Below, one piece after another: positions 45,718-56,228 of a DNA stretch of 64,000 nt. The DNA is from Trichostrongylus colubriformis. Taxonomy: Eukaryota > Nematoda > Chromadorea > Rhabditida > Trichostrongylidae. Location: the NCBI GenBank assembly GCA_963978905.1, contig OZ022256.1, positions 21,949,743 through 22,013,742 of the forward strand, in the 5' to 3' direction. The notes beneath the pieces are model-generated. The model did not search any database, was not told the DNA's origin, and saw only the letters and a list, made by a program, of their open reading frames with translations. The position numbers were made by a program, and so were the translations under genes. How positions within the stretch are numbered: position 1 is the stretch's first letter; each line of letters starts with the position of its first letter.

Positions 45718-46685
45718 AGACCCAAGACACTGATCAAGTGGGAACACTTCGTTTCTCTCGCAGGTGTATGGGAGGATTCCGTTATCGAAAACATCGACGA
45801 CGAGTACAACCGGCTCGTTGAGCATCTTCACGATTGTGCCAGGAGGGCAGAGAGTTTGAAAGTCACCAAGAGGCGTCTCTCTTCGGAAACTCTCGAGCTG
45901 ATACGCCAACGTGGAGCCGCACGAGCCGCAGGCGACTACCAACTGACGTCCGAACTTGCGAAGCAATGCAGAGAGGCGATAAAAGAAGATCTCAAGGAGA
46001 GAAGAGCAGCAGTGCTGGTTGAAGCAGCAGAGGCTGGGAGGAGCATCCGCAATGCCCGACGAAGTTTCACCAGTAATAAAACCAAAATGACCGGTCTCCG
46101 ACGTCCGGACGGTACAGTCACTGCTTCCCGAAGGGCAATGGAGAAGGTCATCTACGACTTCTACTCGGATCTCTTCGATAGCCATGTCCAACTGCCTAGG
46201 AGCAATCTGAAGCAGGATGGATATGTCGTACCATCAGTTCTCCCTTGCGAAGTCCGACACGCCATTTCGTCGGTGAAGAATGGTACAGCACCCGACCCCG
46301 ACAGGATCAGACCGGAACATCTGAAGAATCTCCCGCCAGTTATCGTCAAAACGCTGGCCCGACTCTTCACACGCTACCTGTCGGAATGCAAGGTACCCGC
46401 ATCGTGGAAAACCAGCAGGACGGTGTTGCTGTATAAGAAGGGAGATCCACACGACATTGGCAATTATCGTCCAATCTGCCTGCTGTCTGTAGTCTACAAG
46501 CTCTTCACTCGTGTCATCTTGAATAGGATTGGTAGAACTTTAGACGAAGGACAGCCATGCGAGCAAGCAGGTTTTCGGAGAGGATTCAGAACAATCGATC
46601 ACATCCACACGGTCACTAGGCTCATTGAAGTGTCGCGAGAGTATAAGATGCCGTTATGTCTCACATTCATCGACTACACATTCCC
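45718..46685 (+). pseudogene. RTE linker and N-terminal reverse transcriptase
   Basis: 45856-46719 is open for 287 codons: LSSETLELIRQRGAARAAGD, then the RT0/RT1 motifs (APDPDRIRPEHLKNLPPVI, CKVPASWKTSRTVLLYKKGD, IGNYRPICLLSVVYKLFTRV) and QAGFRRGFRTIDHIHTV. It stops at LTFID, where the palm should carry the first catalytic Asp, because the next bases come from the far side of a deletion. A frameshift around 45718-45855 separates it from the endonuclease. Confidence 0.85.
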
Positions 46686-47150
46686 CAACATACGCCTCAG
46701 AGACTTGGACTCTACGTAAGCAGGAGGAGCATGCGGTCGGCGTCATCCAACGCGCCATCGAAAGGACGATGCTCGGAGTATCCCGATCCAAGTGCAGAGG
46801 GGAATCCGGAGTTCCGAACTCCGTCGACGATCGAAGATCAGGGACGCCGTCGTATTTGCCAAGAAATCGAAGATTAGATGGGCCGGACACGTCATGCGAT
46901 ATCGCGATGACCGTTGAACCAGAGCGGTTACCGACTGGATCCCTCGGGACGTCAAACGAACACCTGGACGACCGCCGGCCCGATGGTCAGACTTCTTCAC
47001 GAAAGCTCTGCGCGAAAGGAACGAGACGCTACGTGTCCCTGGAGCCAGAAACGCTCACTGGACTGCTTTGGCTCGCAACAGGGAGGAATGGAGACGTTGC
47101 TGGCGCCCGCTCGAGTCTCTCGATGAACAACGGGACGACAGGTGATACGA
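46686..47150 (+). pseudogene. RTE C-terminal region after the deletion
   Basis: Starts TYASETWTLRKQEEHAVGVI and, after a one-base shift, continues with SKIRWAGHVMRYRDDR and [20 protein letters not shown], the conserved C-terminal block of the family. The (F/Y)xDD box and thumb are absent. Non-functional. Confidence 0.8.
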
Positions 47151-47539
47151 CAGGTGACAGGTGATACACGGAGGCGCTCTTTAGGGCCACACCTAGGAAC
47201 TGGGGTTGTCTGAAATGACAGGAACTTTAAAATTGCTATACAGCACTGGGCTTAGATCAGGGCTGTAAGAAGAGTTCGCCGCTAGCCCATCAAATTTTGA
47301 AGTCCCCAATTTTCAATCAATTTTCCCTCAAACTTTTGAAAATGTGAAAAAATGGCCCAGCAACAACCTCAAGAAATTCAAAAAATTTCAGTATCATCTT
47401 GTGGATCTCGAAGAGCTGATCCCAAAAATATATTTATGTTCGATCAAAAACCGATAAGTAATCGATTTATATCGAAAAAACGATAAAAACGCGAAAACGC
47501 GTTTTCGCGCAATTTTTAACACTCTTACGGCACTAACTT

Positions 47540-48555
47540 ACTTAATGATTTGCGCACCGCTGTATGCGTATGAAACACTAAACTCAAATCTGCGCGTTAA
47601 ATTTGCGGAACTGGCAAAATTATATTCAGAGTGCGTGATTATTGGGCGTCATTGTTGTAAGTGAAGAACATCTGAGCTCCAAACATGGGAGAAAGATGAG
47701 TTTATAATAAAAATTTCCGTGAAGAATAACGAGGGATGGGTGAAACATGATGAAGGAGCATCGGTAATAGGAGCCGTATAATTACCGTGCCATATAAATT
47801 CGAGCAAAACCATGGTAGAATCTTCAGGGTCAAGAGGAGAAGGCTTCGAAAAGCGGCAGCAGGGAATTACGACTGGATCAAGGAGAGCGTAAACAGAAAT
47901 GGATCATGAAAAAGTTGCGATTGCATCATTGAAGCTCAGTAGTCTTCGATGTCAATGTGATTATCTAGACGTGTGCAAAGGATGAACGATAGTAATAATC
48001 AACAAACATACTACCGAATGTTGCTTTGCAGTGCATCGACAAGTACAAACAAATTTGTTGCCAGCCTCAACGCAATGCATTGTGAAAAGTAATGGGCGAC
48101 TGGGCAATCGAGAAGGAAGAAATGGTTGTCTTATGGTTAGTCAACGAGACGATAGTGGGGGAGGGGGGGGGCACTGCTTCATCTGTGAATAGTCTCTGTG
48201 TTGAACAGCAAGCAGTCACTCAGACAAGTAGAATCGACTGAAAGTTTTTGAACTTCTTGAACTTGTTGCTGGGCCATTTTTTCACATTTTCAAAAGTTTG
48301 AGGGGAATCGACTTCTGCTTTCAGATTGACTATAAGAAAGTTGCATGAATGCAGTTGTATGGACAAAACATAAGACTGGGAAGAGATCTGAAACTTCATC
48401 TACGCTTTCCTGTCACCGTGCATTTCCGTTGAACTAGGAGGTTGCGCTAGTGGAAGTTGCGAAATTAGTGGAATTTACGTAATCGTGGAAGGGTCAGATG
48501 TGTTTCTATCAAGGAGAAGGTAGGAACAGCGGAATCGTGGAGTGAAGTTTACTCA
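47540..48555. other. Stretch without a supported gene
   Basis: No gene. 48236-48305 is a fragment of foldback K (GGGCCATTTTTTCACATTTT). A G-run lies at 48156-48172. Confidence 0.5.
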
Positions 48556-48683
48556 CAAGGGAGGGTCATCAGGTCAGTCCGGCCTTTTGCGATGGGATGT
48601 ATACCACTGCACTCGTCTTGGGACGAGTACAGTGGTATACATCCCATCGCAAAAGGCCGGACTGACCTGATGACCCTCCCTTG
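48556..48683. mobile_element. 128-bp perfect foldback, short version of the 61433 element
   Basis: CAAGGGAGGGTCATCAGGTC at 48556 is inverted at 48683. Arms of 62 bp differ at one base around a 4-base TTGG centre. TCA stands on both sides (48553-48555, 48684-48686). The arm sequence is the end of the larger element at 61433-62899. Confidence 0.88.
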
Positions 48684-49821
48684 TCAGAAGATGCTTCTAG
48701 CAGCGTGACCGATACGCTGGCTGTAGAGGTTGGAAACGTTGGCGCCAAGATATTGCTCTACATTCTACCACAGCCTTATCTCATCTGAACAAAAATTTAG
48801 TTGATGACTTACCGCGGAGTATACCAGAGGAGGGTCGTTTTCAAGACGTCATGAAGTCCCAGTAAGTACGACAATTCCCAATGCGGGTTGCTCTACAATA
48901 TTAAAATAAAATCTTTGTAGGAGAAATCCAAGTGACAAAAAGTGTAATGCGGATATGCTCGGGCAAACTAATCAAGCACGTAAAATACACGGTGATTGCT
49001 ATAAAAACGCCGTGACCAGCATGTCGAATGCTGCCTCCGCATTAGTGTTCCTTCAGAAACTCTAGAAATCTCCACATGGTTTTCCTAGTAAACCGACCAG
49101 ATAAAGTTTCCAAATAGCGAACAGAAGTGATATGGTTTGGTCGTAAGATGAAGAGCAAAAAGATTGCAGAAAGTGAAAAAACATAACAAGCGAAAAAAGA
49201 ATACATTGAATGGACGAACGCAAAGCATAGATCACAAAACAACATGGGAAACGATCATCAGTACTTGCATGTAAACATAACACAGCGGCGAGAATCAGGA
49301 GATCAGAAAATTAGGCACCGAGCGTTGCGTGCGGGGGCTGTCTCGTGCGAATGCTCTCTCCCAGGCCCAAACTGGTGACGGTAGGATGTGTACCCGGACG
49401 TTTGGCTCGTCCGAGCTGGCACGCAACAATTCGTGCGGCCAACTGCACGACGATGCCGCTGAAAATGGTGTTCCCGCCGTCTGGGTTGCGAATCCGCAAT
49501 TGGATATAGATCAAGGTTAGAGATTATATCGAACGTGTGCTGTTTTTCGTTTTGTTCGCCGAAATGAGATAAGCCTTACGAATGTGGTATTCCTATACGT
49601 TCAGCACTATTACCTTGTGAGAATGTGGTCGAATTCGTTTTTTCTTGTTGACTTAGTGTGATGAATGAGAAAATATGGAAGGGGAAGTTCGTGTCTTAAC
49701 AAAGTTTTAAAGTACTTTGGTTTGAATCTGCCAGACCGTGAGTTCGCGCTTCAGGTAAAGATCGCTTCCTCACTTCGCAGCACTACTGCGACGTACTCTA
49801 TCTGTGACGCTCGGCTGAACC
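48684..49821. other. Stretch without a supported gene
   Basis: Opposing ORFs of 62-67 codons at 49311-49520 have no motif. Nothing else recognised. Confidence 0.45.
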
Positions 49822-50551
49822 ATGCCACAGTACGATGATCGTGGCCTGCGCATCAACATCAAGAGGACGCATTGCATCCGAAGGAAGACAGCGGCAGTGG
49901 CAGAGCCACACGGAGCGATCAAGCTGAGCGGTCAACCTTTAGAGGAGGTGACCGAGTATACCTACCTTGGTAGGGCCATCAACGCCAAAAACACGCTGAC
50001 TTCGGAGCTGGCGAGACGGACGAGAGCCGGCTGGGCAGCACACAACAACATCAAAGAGGCGCTCAGCACACTACGAGACCGCAAGATGAGGGCCGCCTTT
50101 TTCGACACGTGCCTTCACCCACACTGTGCTGCGGTTCGGAGAAGTGGGCGTACACCAGCACGACACTCAACTGCATCAGAACCTCCCACCTCTCAATAGG
50201 GAGACATCTGCTGAAAAACAACACTTACCGGCAGAGAAACGAGTGCCTGAGCAGCGAGTACATGCGCAAGAGATCCTGGTAGACCCGCTCGAGTACATGG
50301 CACGAAGCAAGCACGAATGGTCCGGACATATGCAACGGAGGACCGTCGGACGATGGACGCGGGCAGCCACCGATTGGAGACCGCGAGATGTCAAGAGGCC
50401 GATAGGCAGACCTCCGACACGCTGGGCAGATCCTGTTCGACAAGCCACAAGACTGTTCTACAGTGGCGAACTCGACTCCAAACCGTGGGCAACTGCAGCG
50501 AGGGACCACACTTTGTGGCGGAAGATGGGCTTCGCGTCGACAGGTCGATAG
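49822..50551 (+). mobile_element. 3' fragment of a second LINE (RTE-like)
   Basis: Two overlapping frames cover the C-terminal part of a LINE reverse transcriptase: YTYLGRAINAKNTLTSELAR, RRTRAGWAAHNNIKEALSTL and KMRAAFFDTCLHP, then, one base shifted, SKHEWSGHMQRR and DVKRPIGRPPTRWADPVRQA. The family differs from the LINE at 44729 but shares the block order. Endonuclease and palm are absent (5' truncation is usual for LINEs). Confidence 0.75.
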
Positions 50552-50850
50552 GAGCATCCAAGCATCCAAGTAAGAACCCCTCTCGAACCTTTGAGATATT
50601 TTCTTGCCACGGTCGTCACGATCTCCGCAGTGTTTCAAACGTTCTCGGATTCGACTTCAACTTCTTCGGGTTGACGCATCGACCGGCACAGTGCTTTTCT
50701 TCTAATAAAGCCCACGTAGAACCGATCAGCAGCTTTGGATCGAGAGAGCGGACAACAGCCCTTCCGAGAATACGGACTCACAAAGACTTGCGTTTCATTT
50801 CTTAGAGCATTCTCTTAATATAGCTCCCTTCTCACCAAATCATCAAAGGT

Positions 50851-51387
50851 AGCATTAGGGGAAAGTCGGACGAAAAGTAAAAGAAGTAGTGAATGTGAAA
50901 GTCGAGATGCCTAGTAACAGGACAGTGAAGAAACAACGGATGGAATCGGCCAAAAACCCGAGAAATAGGATCCCCCTCCCACCGTTGGTTCTAGGCGCGG
51001 ACGACCTGTCCGTGAAGGGGCGGGTAGTCTGACCCAGTTTTCCATTGGCGTGTTGCCAAGTAAACACATGGAAATGCTTGGAAATGCGACAGCATCTATT
51101 TTTTGGAGTGAGCTTCAAGCTAAAACTGCTAAAGCGCGCCGCAGAACCTTCAATCCTGCCGCATCTCCTTGGCCGCTCCCACCTCAGTCATTACGTCATC
51201 GGGAGGCGGGCTAGACCTATCGAGAAGCGGAACAGATGTGCGGTTGCGGGGTTTTGTGGCGTTTCTACAACTCGAAGAGACGCTTTTTTCACCGGCATTC
51301 CTCCACAGGTAGCCTTTTTAGACCCAGGATCACCATGTGAGTGACTTCTTGTAGGGATTTCTCCATTACCACATTACCCCTAATGCT
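50851..51387 (+). repeat. Dispersed repeat H, copy 2 (537 bp)
   Basis: Same orientation as copy 1 at 37530; begins AGCATTAGGGGAAAGTCGG and ends TTACCCCTAATGCT. It lies about 300 bases after the LINE fragment. Confidence 0.65.
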
Positions 51388-52411
51388 GTCTTTGGAGAAT
51401 CAGCTCTTACAGCAATGCTAGCAATGCTACACACTTCCTCCTTCGGCTTCTCTTATGCGGTTCGGGTAAGCCGTTGTTTTTTTTTTTTGTATTTTATGGG
51501 GATAAATATGTGTTCATTGACTGATCCATGCGCAAGAAAGCACTTTTCCCACATTTCTCCAGGATCCACCAAACTTTTCCTCAGACACTGTGGCCGATTC
51601 GCTTTTTCGTATTTTTCCGGAGGTTCAAAGTCGCTGAACCTGTACGAAAGAGGCGTCGAGGGGCTTACTTGTTGGGGACCAGTAGGTCCTTAGATAACTG
51701 TCCAGACTGAGTCTTTGTTGCGGCTCACGGTGCACCTCATGGATGTGCCTGCTTGAGCACAACCAAGTCACGCCCACCAAAATGAATCACACCTGGCTTA
51801 AGACGAACAATTTCGAACGTGGCGCTCACGTGGAGAATATGAATACGTGAATAGAGAATACAGTATTCATATCAGAAGTTTGTCATAGGCAGACGTTTGA
51901 AACACTGCGTGACGATCTATGGATTTTCTCGGAAAACTGTTCATAACTCTGCTGATTCTTGAGAATTTCTGGAGCGCAGAAAAACTGCTCTTAGCAAGCT
52001 GCAACAGGTCCTGTAATTAGATTCTTGAAATTTGATGGAGGAAAAGGTTGACAGATATGCAGAAATGGAAGCTAATCAATGACTCAATACTTTTGCAAGA
52101 CAAGACTCACCCGTGGTTGGACATAAGTTTCCTCGAGATGTGGAAATACTTTTTTGAACGAATCCAAATACTTTCGCACACGAGATTCCCATTCCGAAGC
52201 GGGCAGATAGTGGACGCTGGTAAGTGTTTTCGCTATGCCGTAGCCAGTCATGAAATGAAAGAGCTGTAATCAGTAAAGTTTTGGATGTCAAACGAGAAAA
52301 AAAAAATCGCTCTATTTCCCATTTGGCAAAAGATAATATCACAGGAAAAGGTGCGCCTTTCATTATTGGGACTATAAATCTGAAAAGACGTGTTGTAGAG
52401 TAATCGACATA
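51388..52411. other. Stretch without a supported gene
   Basis: Short ORFs only (51415-51693 plus is the longest, 92 codons, no motif). Confidence 0.45.
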
Positions 52412-52413
52412 TA

Positions 52414-53972
52414 CAGTGCTCTGCATAATTATACAGCCACCTATAAATTGTCCAAAAACTCAGTTTGCAGAGTAATTCAAGAAAGGTCTCTAGGTGAAAG
52501 ATGTAGCCAGTGTAGGCGCGCATTCGCGCATCGATATCAAATTGTAGCTGGAAAACACAGAAAAATTTTCTCTTCATTTTTCTTGAAAATGTCGCTTCCC
52601 CTATTCTGCATAATTATACAGCCACTGAACAGATTGAAGTATCGAGCAACGAGGAAACAACAAAAAGGAGCAAAATGCTAATATTGCAAGCAGCTGGACC
52701 TCCTTCATTTTGAATATCCAAAAATTTTGACAATCTAGGTTCATATGAATTTTTTCAGAATTTTTTTAGTCCACTTGGTGCCATGCTTTGATGAGGGCCG
52801 TTTAAATTCCCTAACTCCTTCGAAATGGTTTCTGTCCGCGTAACTCCGTCTTATCATAAAACTCCAACGATTTCTGCATCTGTTGAAGGTCGGGTACGTT
52901 CGTCGTCCAGGTCAGAATGTCTATACGGTGACGGTTCACGATGATGGAGTGCTCCGGTTGACAGGAAATGACCCACTGATTTGCACGAAAACAAGGTTTT
53001 GGTGTAGATTTCAACACCCACGACGAGAGAAGGGTATGAAGCATGGGAACCCGGTGACTTAGCCTTCTAGAACGAAAGAAAAATTCCAAAGATTACTGTG
53101 CCCCACGCCATAACACCTCCTCCTTTAAGGATCTTTTTGAAAACCGAAGCCTGCTTCATGCCATGGTGCCTGTAGTCGTCCGGGCAGTCATATCTGAATT
53201 TTTTTCTCACAAGAAAGGACAGCATGGAGTAAAAAAAACAGTAAGGAAAAGGTGTACAAACTTTTGAACGCATCAAGCACCTCAATCCGATCTGCTCTCA
53301 TCCATCTCTTCGCGGAACCGACTATGCTTCCGCGATATCCTGAGGTTCTGAACACTGCCCTCCTCATTTCTTGCCTAGAAATGGGTTTGCACTTCTTCAG
53401 GTTCTCATAAACAGCCTTTGTTGACACTCCAAGCTCCAGCGAAGATCTTGTTCCCAAGCATGACCTAGGAAAGCTTGACTTTTTATTTTTGAAATACTGC
53501 GCTTGTCTCTATCTAAAGGCGTAACAGGACCTTCAGTACTCCTTCTGGTTTCATACCCTAGAATCCTAGTATAAATTGTAGAGGAGTGCGCAAAGCCGTC
53601 TCCATTTTCGCGCGATCTGACATTTGGACGTTTGCAGGCTTTATTTTGGGCTAAATTAATCTTTCTTTAAGTCAGACAGCAGTTTTCTTCTTGTCATTAC
53701 CTAAAAATGATGAGCCAACAGCAACGATACAGCTTCAGCAAGTGGAGGTCAAAAGCAACGAGAAAATTCGAAGTGACTGTATAATTTTGCAGAATAGGAA
53801 AAGCGACATTTTCAAGAAAAATGAAGAGAAAATTTTTCTGTGTTTTCCATCTACAATTCGATATTGATGGGCGAATGCGCGTCCACACTGGCTACATCTT
53901 TCACTTAGAGACTTTTCTTAAACACTCTGCAAACTGAGTTTTTGGACAATTTTTAGGTGGCTGTATAATTAT
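52414..53972 (-). mobile_element. Tc1-like transposon G with nested inverted repeats
   Basis: Left end CAGTGCTCTGCATAATTATA at 52414 after TA. The inverted counterpart on the right (GTGGCTGTATAATTAT) ends near 53972, with the last bases lost. A second copy of TCTGCATAATTATACAGCCA stands 184 bases inside the left end, and an inverted one near 53779, the IR/DR design of some Tc1-like elements in which transposase binds two sites per end. A broken transposase lies between, on the minus strand. Confidence 0.8.
52811..53457 (-). pseudogene. Tc1-like transposase, frameshifted (G)
   Basis: Three overlapping frames run in order. 53457 starts with a helix-turn-helix-like region (SLELGVSTKAVYENLKKCKP) and MRADRIEVLDAF. 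53285 has KKFRYDCPDDYRHHGMKQAS and ILKGGGVMAWGTV, the Tc1 motif with the first catalytic Asp (family (N/R)xDGPDG). 53089-52811 has the C-terminal part. At least two frameshifts; inactive. Confidence 0.7.
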
Positions 53973-55384
53973 TTATAGGAGGCTGTATATGGAGTGAGCA
54001 CATCAATTCGATAAGCAAACAAAGAGCGCACTGCTCACCTGATTGCCAAGGCGACCTCCATTCAAGCGAAATCCTACATACATTACATCCGAGTGGTGCA
54101 AAATATATCTCCGTTCCATCGTCCAATAGAGGGCATACATCTGTCTCAACAAGGCTATAACTATAATAACCTTCCACAATGGGTTCGCTGCTTTGCTTCG
54201 ATAGAAAAGCCCTGAAACGGGCTCGAACTCGATGCTAATAAGTAAAAAGTGGCAGGTTCATGTGAATACAAGCGTATAGAGAGTGCTCAATAAGGAATTC
54301 TGGATCCTCTTCCATTGTACGTTAGATATTGGAGAGTTTTGTGTAAAAAAATTCACAAGGTAACTTAACTCAAGGATAATATAGCCATTTCATGTTGTAA
54401 ACACAGATCAATTAAAACCATCAGAACGTAGACCACTAGAGAGAATTCATTTGGTAGATATCAATTGAGACCATCAGAGCGCAGACCACTGTAACGGATT
54501 CATTTGAGGAGTAGTCTCAAAAGCAAAAAACAAGTATGCATCACTAACATGGGGTTAATCCTAACTCTTCATTGAGAATGTGCACGGGAAGCATGAAACC
54601 AGCAACTATGCAAGATTATCATCGCACCACTTGATTATCATTATATCATATAATAAAGAACGAAGATGATTTCTGCACGGTGTTTATGGGGTAGCGAACT
54701 TCGTCCTAAGGAGAGAGTTGGAAAAGGATTAACATAGATTTAATCGCGTCTACGTAACAGAAAAAAGGGAAAGGGCATAGGATATGGAGGGAGAACATTT
54801 GAATGCTGAGCAGTAACGCATGGCCTGATCGTAAAGCGTACGGATTTCTTTTCCTCTACTATGAACTTCCCTCTCTATGAGAACCTCGGTTAGGCGGAAA
54901 CTCACATCCCTTCCCCTTTCTATGAGACCACGGATTCTGCAACTCGTAGCCTGAGACCTGGATATTTTTGCAAAGAACAAGTCGGTATTCAGGCTCAGAG
55001 ACCTTTTGGAGCAAAACTCTGACTAGGTTGACACCTTTATCCTGATTTGATTAGTCTTATGTTCAGATATCCATTGTGGTATAAGCAATCCATTCAACAA
55101 TATGGATGCCGTTGTCCATGGCAAAGAAGAGGGCCCCTGGTCTTATGCAGCTTGGGGCACACCCAGCTGACGAGTAAAATTACTGCTTCAGTACAACTTC
55201 CCTCAACAATAAATTATATACGACTACCCCTACACCCTTCTAACGTCTACATAACCTCCACCTCCCAGTTTTACTGCTATGATTTTTGTGTTCATCACTC
55301 AAATTCAATCATATTTTCTTACGTAAGCGTTTCAGACGGAGGACTCCGCTTACCATCTAGTCTGGGACCATTTCTGATCTCTGT
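53973..55384. other. Stretch without a supported gene
   Basis: A direct repeat of about 36 bases, ACCATCAGA(A/G)CG(T/C)AGACCACT with ATTCATTTG, stands at 54417 and 54472. 54750-54980 (minus) has a protein-like frame (IRGLIERGRDVSFRLTEVL) without known family. Confidence 0.4.
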
Positions 55385-55387
55385 TAC

Positions 55388-55428
55388 TACGACCCCCTGT
55401 CGAGGAATACTCGACTCTTGGTGTACTC
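55388..55428. repeat. Relic of a hAT terminus
   Basis: CGACCCCCTGTCGAGGAATA and then CTCGACTCTTGGTGTACTCTG match the terminal 40 bases of the left end of hAT A and right end of B with a few changes. It lies at the 3' end of the envelope-like ORF of BEL/Pao copy 3, so a fourth hAT copy probably once inserted there; the rest is not recognised. Confidence 0.55.
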
Positions 55429-55460
55429 TGCTTCAACTCCCATTCAGAGCAGTTGCTGCA

Positions 55461-56228
55461 TCAGTCTGCTGTGATGATTCGTCGTCTTACTATAATTGGT
55501 TTTCTATCCACAGGTCCCTGGTACGACACATAGTGCAGTATACCTCTGAGTTCTACTGAGATGGTTCTGTTACCGCAAATGCTTTCGCACTTCGTCTTTA
55601 CGACTGCGCTATCAAAAGTCATTCTTATCATCGTGGTTTTGTTTTCTGGTGTACATTCTACGGAAAAAACAGAATTCACACAAGTAATCGTTGTCCACGA
55701 TTTCATTGAGGCGAAGCATGACACCATCACAGAGCTACCGTGGCTGCAACTGTAACAGCCGCTAAGCTTTTGCATGTGGACCGAACAAGGAATATCAACG
55801 TGATACTGCGCACGCTGTAGGTGGTTTTTGGAAGCAATGGCTATGGTTACTTCGCTGTTGTTTGTTCTTGCGGACACTGTGTTTTCTCTGCTAAGGATCT
55901 CAATCTGGGGTGTCGAAACAGGTAGAACGTTTTCACTGCTGCGACGTAGTTGCTCTATGGTGTTATGAGGACAACGGCAGCTTGGTTTGAATCCGGAAAC
56001 GTCGCAATCACAATAGTGTAGGTTGTTGCACGTTGAAAAGTTGAAGCGCGCTTGTTGCTGAGTGGTGCAAGCTACTGGAAAAAGAAAGTTGGCCGGTACC
56101 GCTAAGGTTTCGTTGCTCGCTGATGTAGTCCTAGTTCTGGGGTTTGCAATGATATGACGGTGAATTTGAAACTCAAAAATTCTTTTGTTGCGTAGGGCGC
56201 TAAAGAGAGCTGACCCTTTTTCCGACAT
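55461..56228 (-). pseudogene. Envelope-like protein, C-terminal part (phlebovirus Gc-like)
   Basis: 255 open codons rich in paired cysteines: NLHYCDCDVSG, SCRCPHN, SGCYSCSHGS, then TCVNSVFSVEC and a final KCESICGNRT before ELRGILHYV. This spacing matches the later half of the phlebovirus G2 (class II fusion) glycoprotein fold that some nematode BEL/Pao elements, for example the Cer7 type, are known to carry. It overlaps the upstream frame by about 29 bases, so a frameshift splits the gene near 56215. No downstream membrane anchor remains. Function would be membrane fusion, but this copy is broken. Confidence 0.65.

Larger units (their letters stand above)
44729..47163 (+). mobile_element. RTE-type LINE, internally deleted (2435 bp)
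   Basis: The 13 bases ATACACGGAGGCG stand directly before (44716-44728) and after (47164-47176) the element, a target duplication. It begins with a 5' region, then endonuclease, then reverse transcriptase, and ends in a short GGTGATACGACAGGTGACA repeat typical of RTE tails. About 1 kb of the reverse transcriptase palm and thumb is missing at about 46680. Strong resemblance to the abundant hookworm RTE family. Confidence 0.88.
43785..47536. mobile_element. Foldback DNA transposon K, interrupted by an RTE LINE
   Basis: The left end TTAGTGCCGTAAGAGTGTTA at 43785 is inverted at the right end, 47536. The left arm runs to about 44400; the right arm runs from about 44430 to 44728 and continues after the LINE at 47177-47536. 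Arms are about 620-660 bp, so K without the LINE would be about 1.3 kb, almost all hairpin. TAC stands outside both ends (43781-43783 region and 47538-47540), a possible 3-bp duplication. A solitary fragment of K is at 48236-48305. Confidence 0.75.

Noticed and set aside
49311..49520. Small gene on either strand
   Set aside because: Both strands are open by chance in a GC-richer patch; no motif, no splice sites and no repeat partner.
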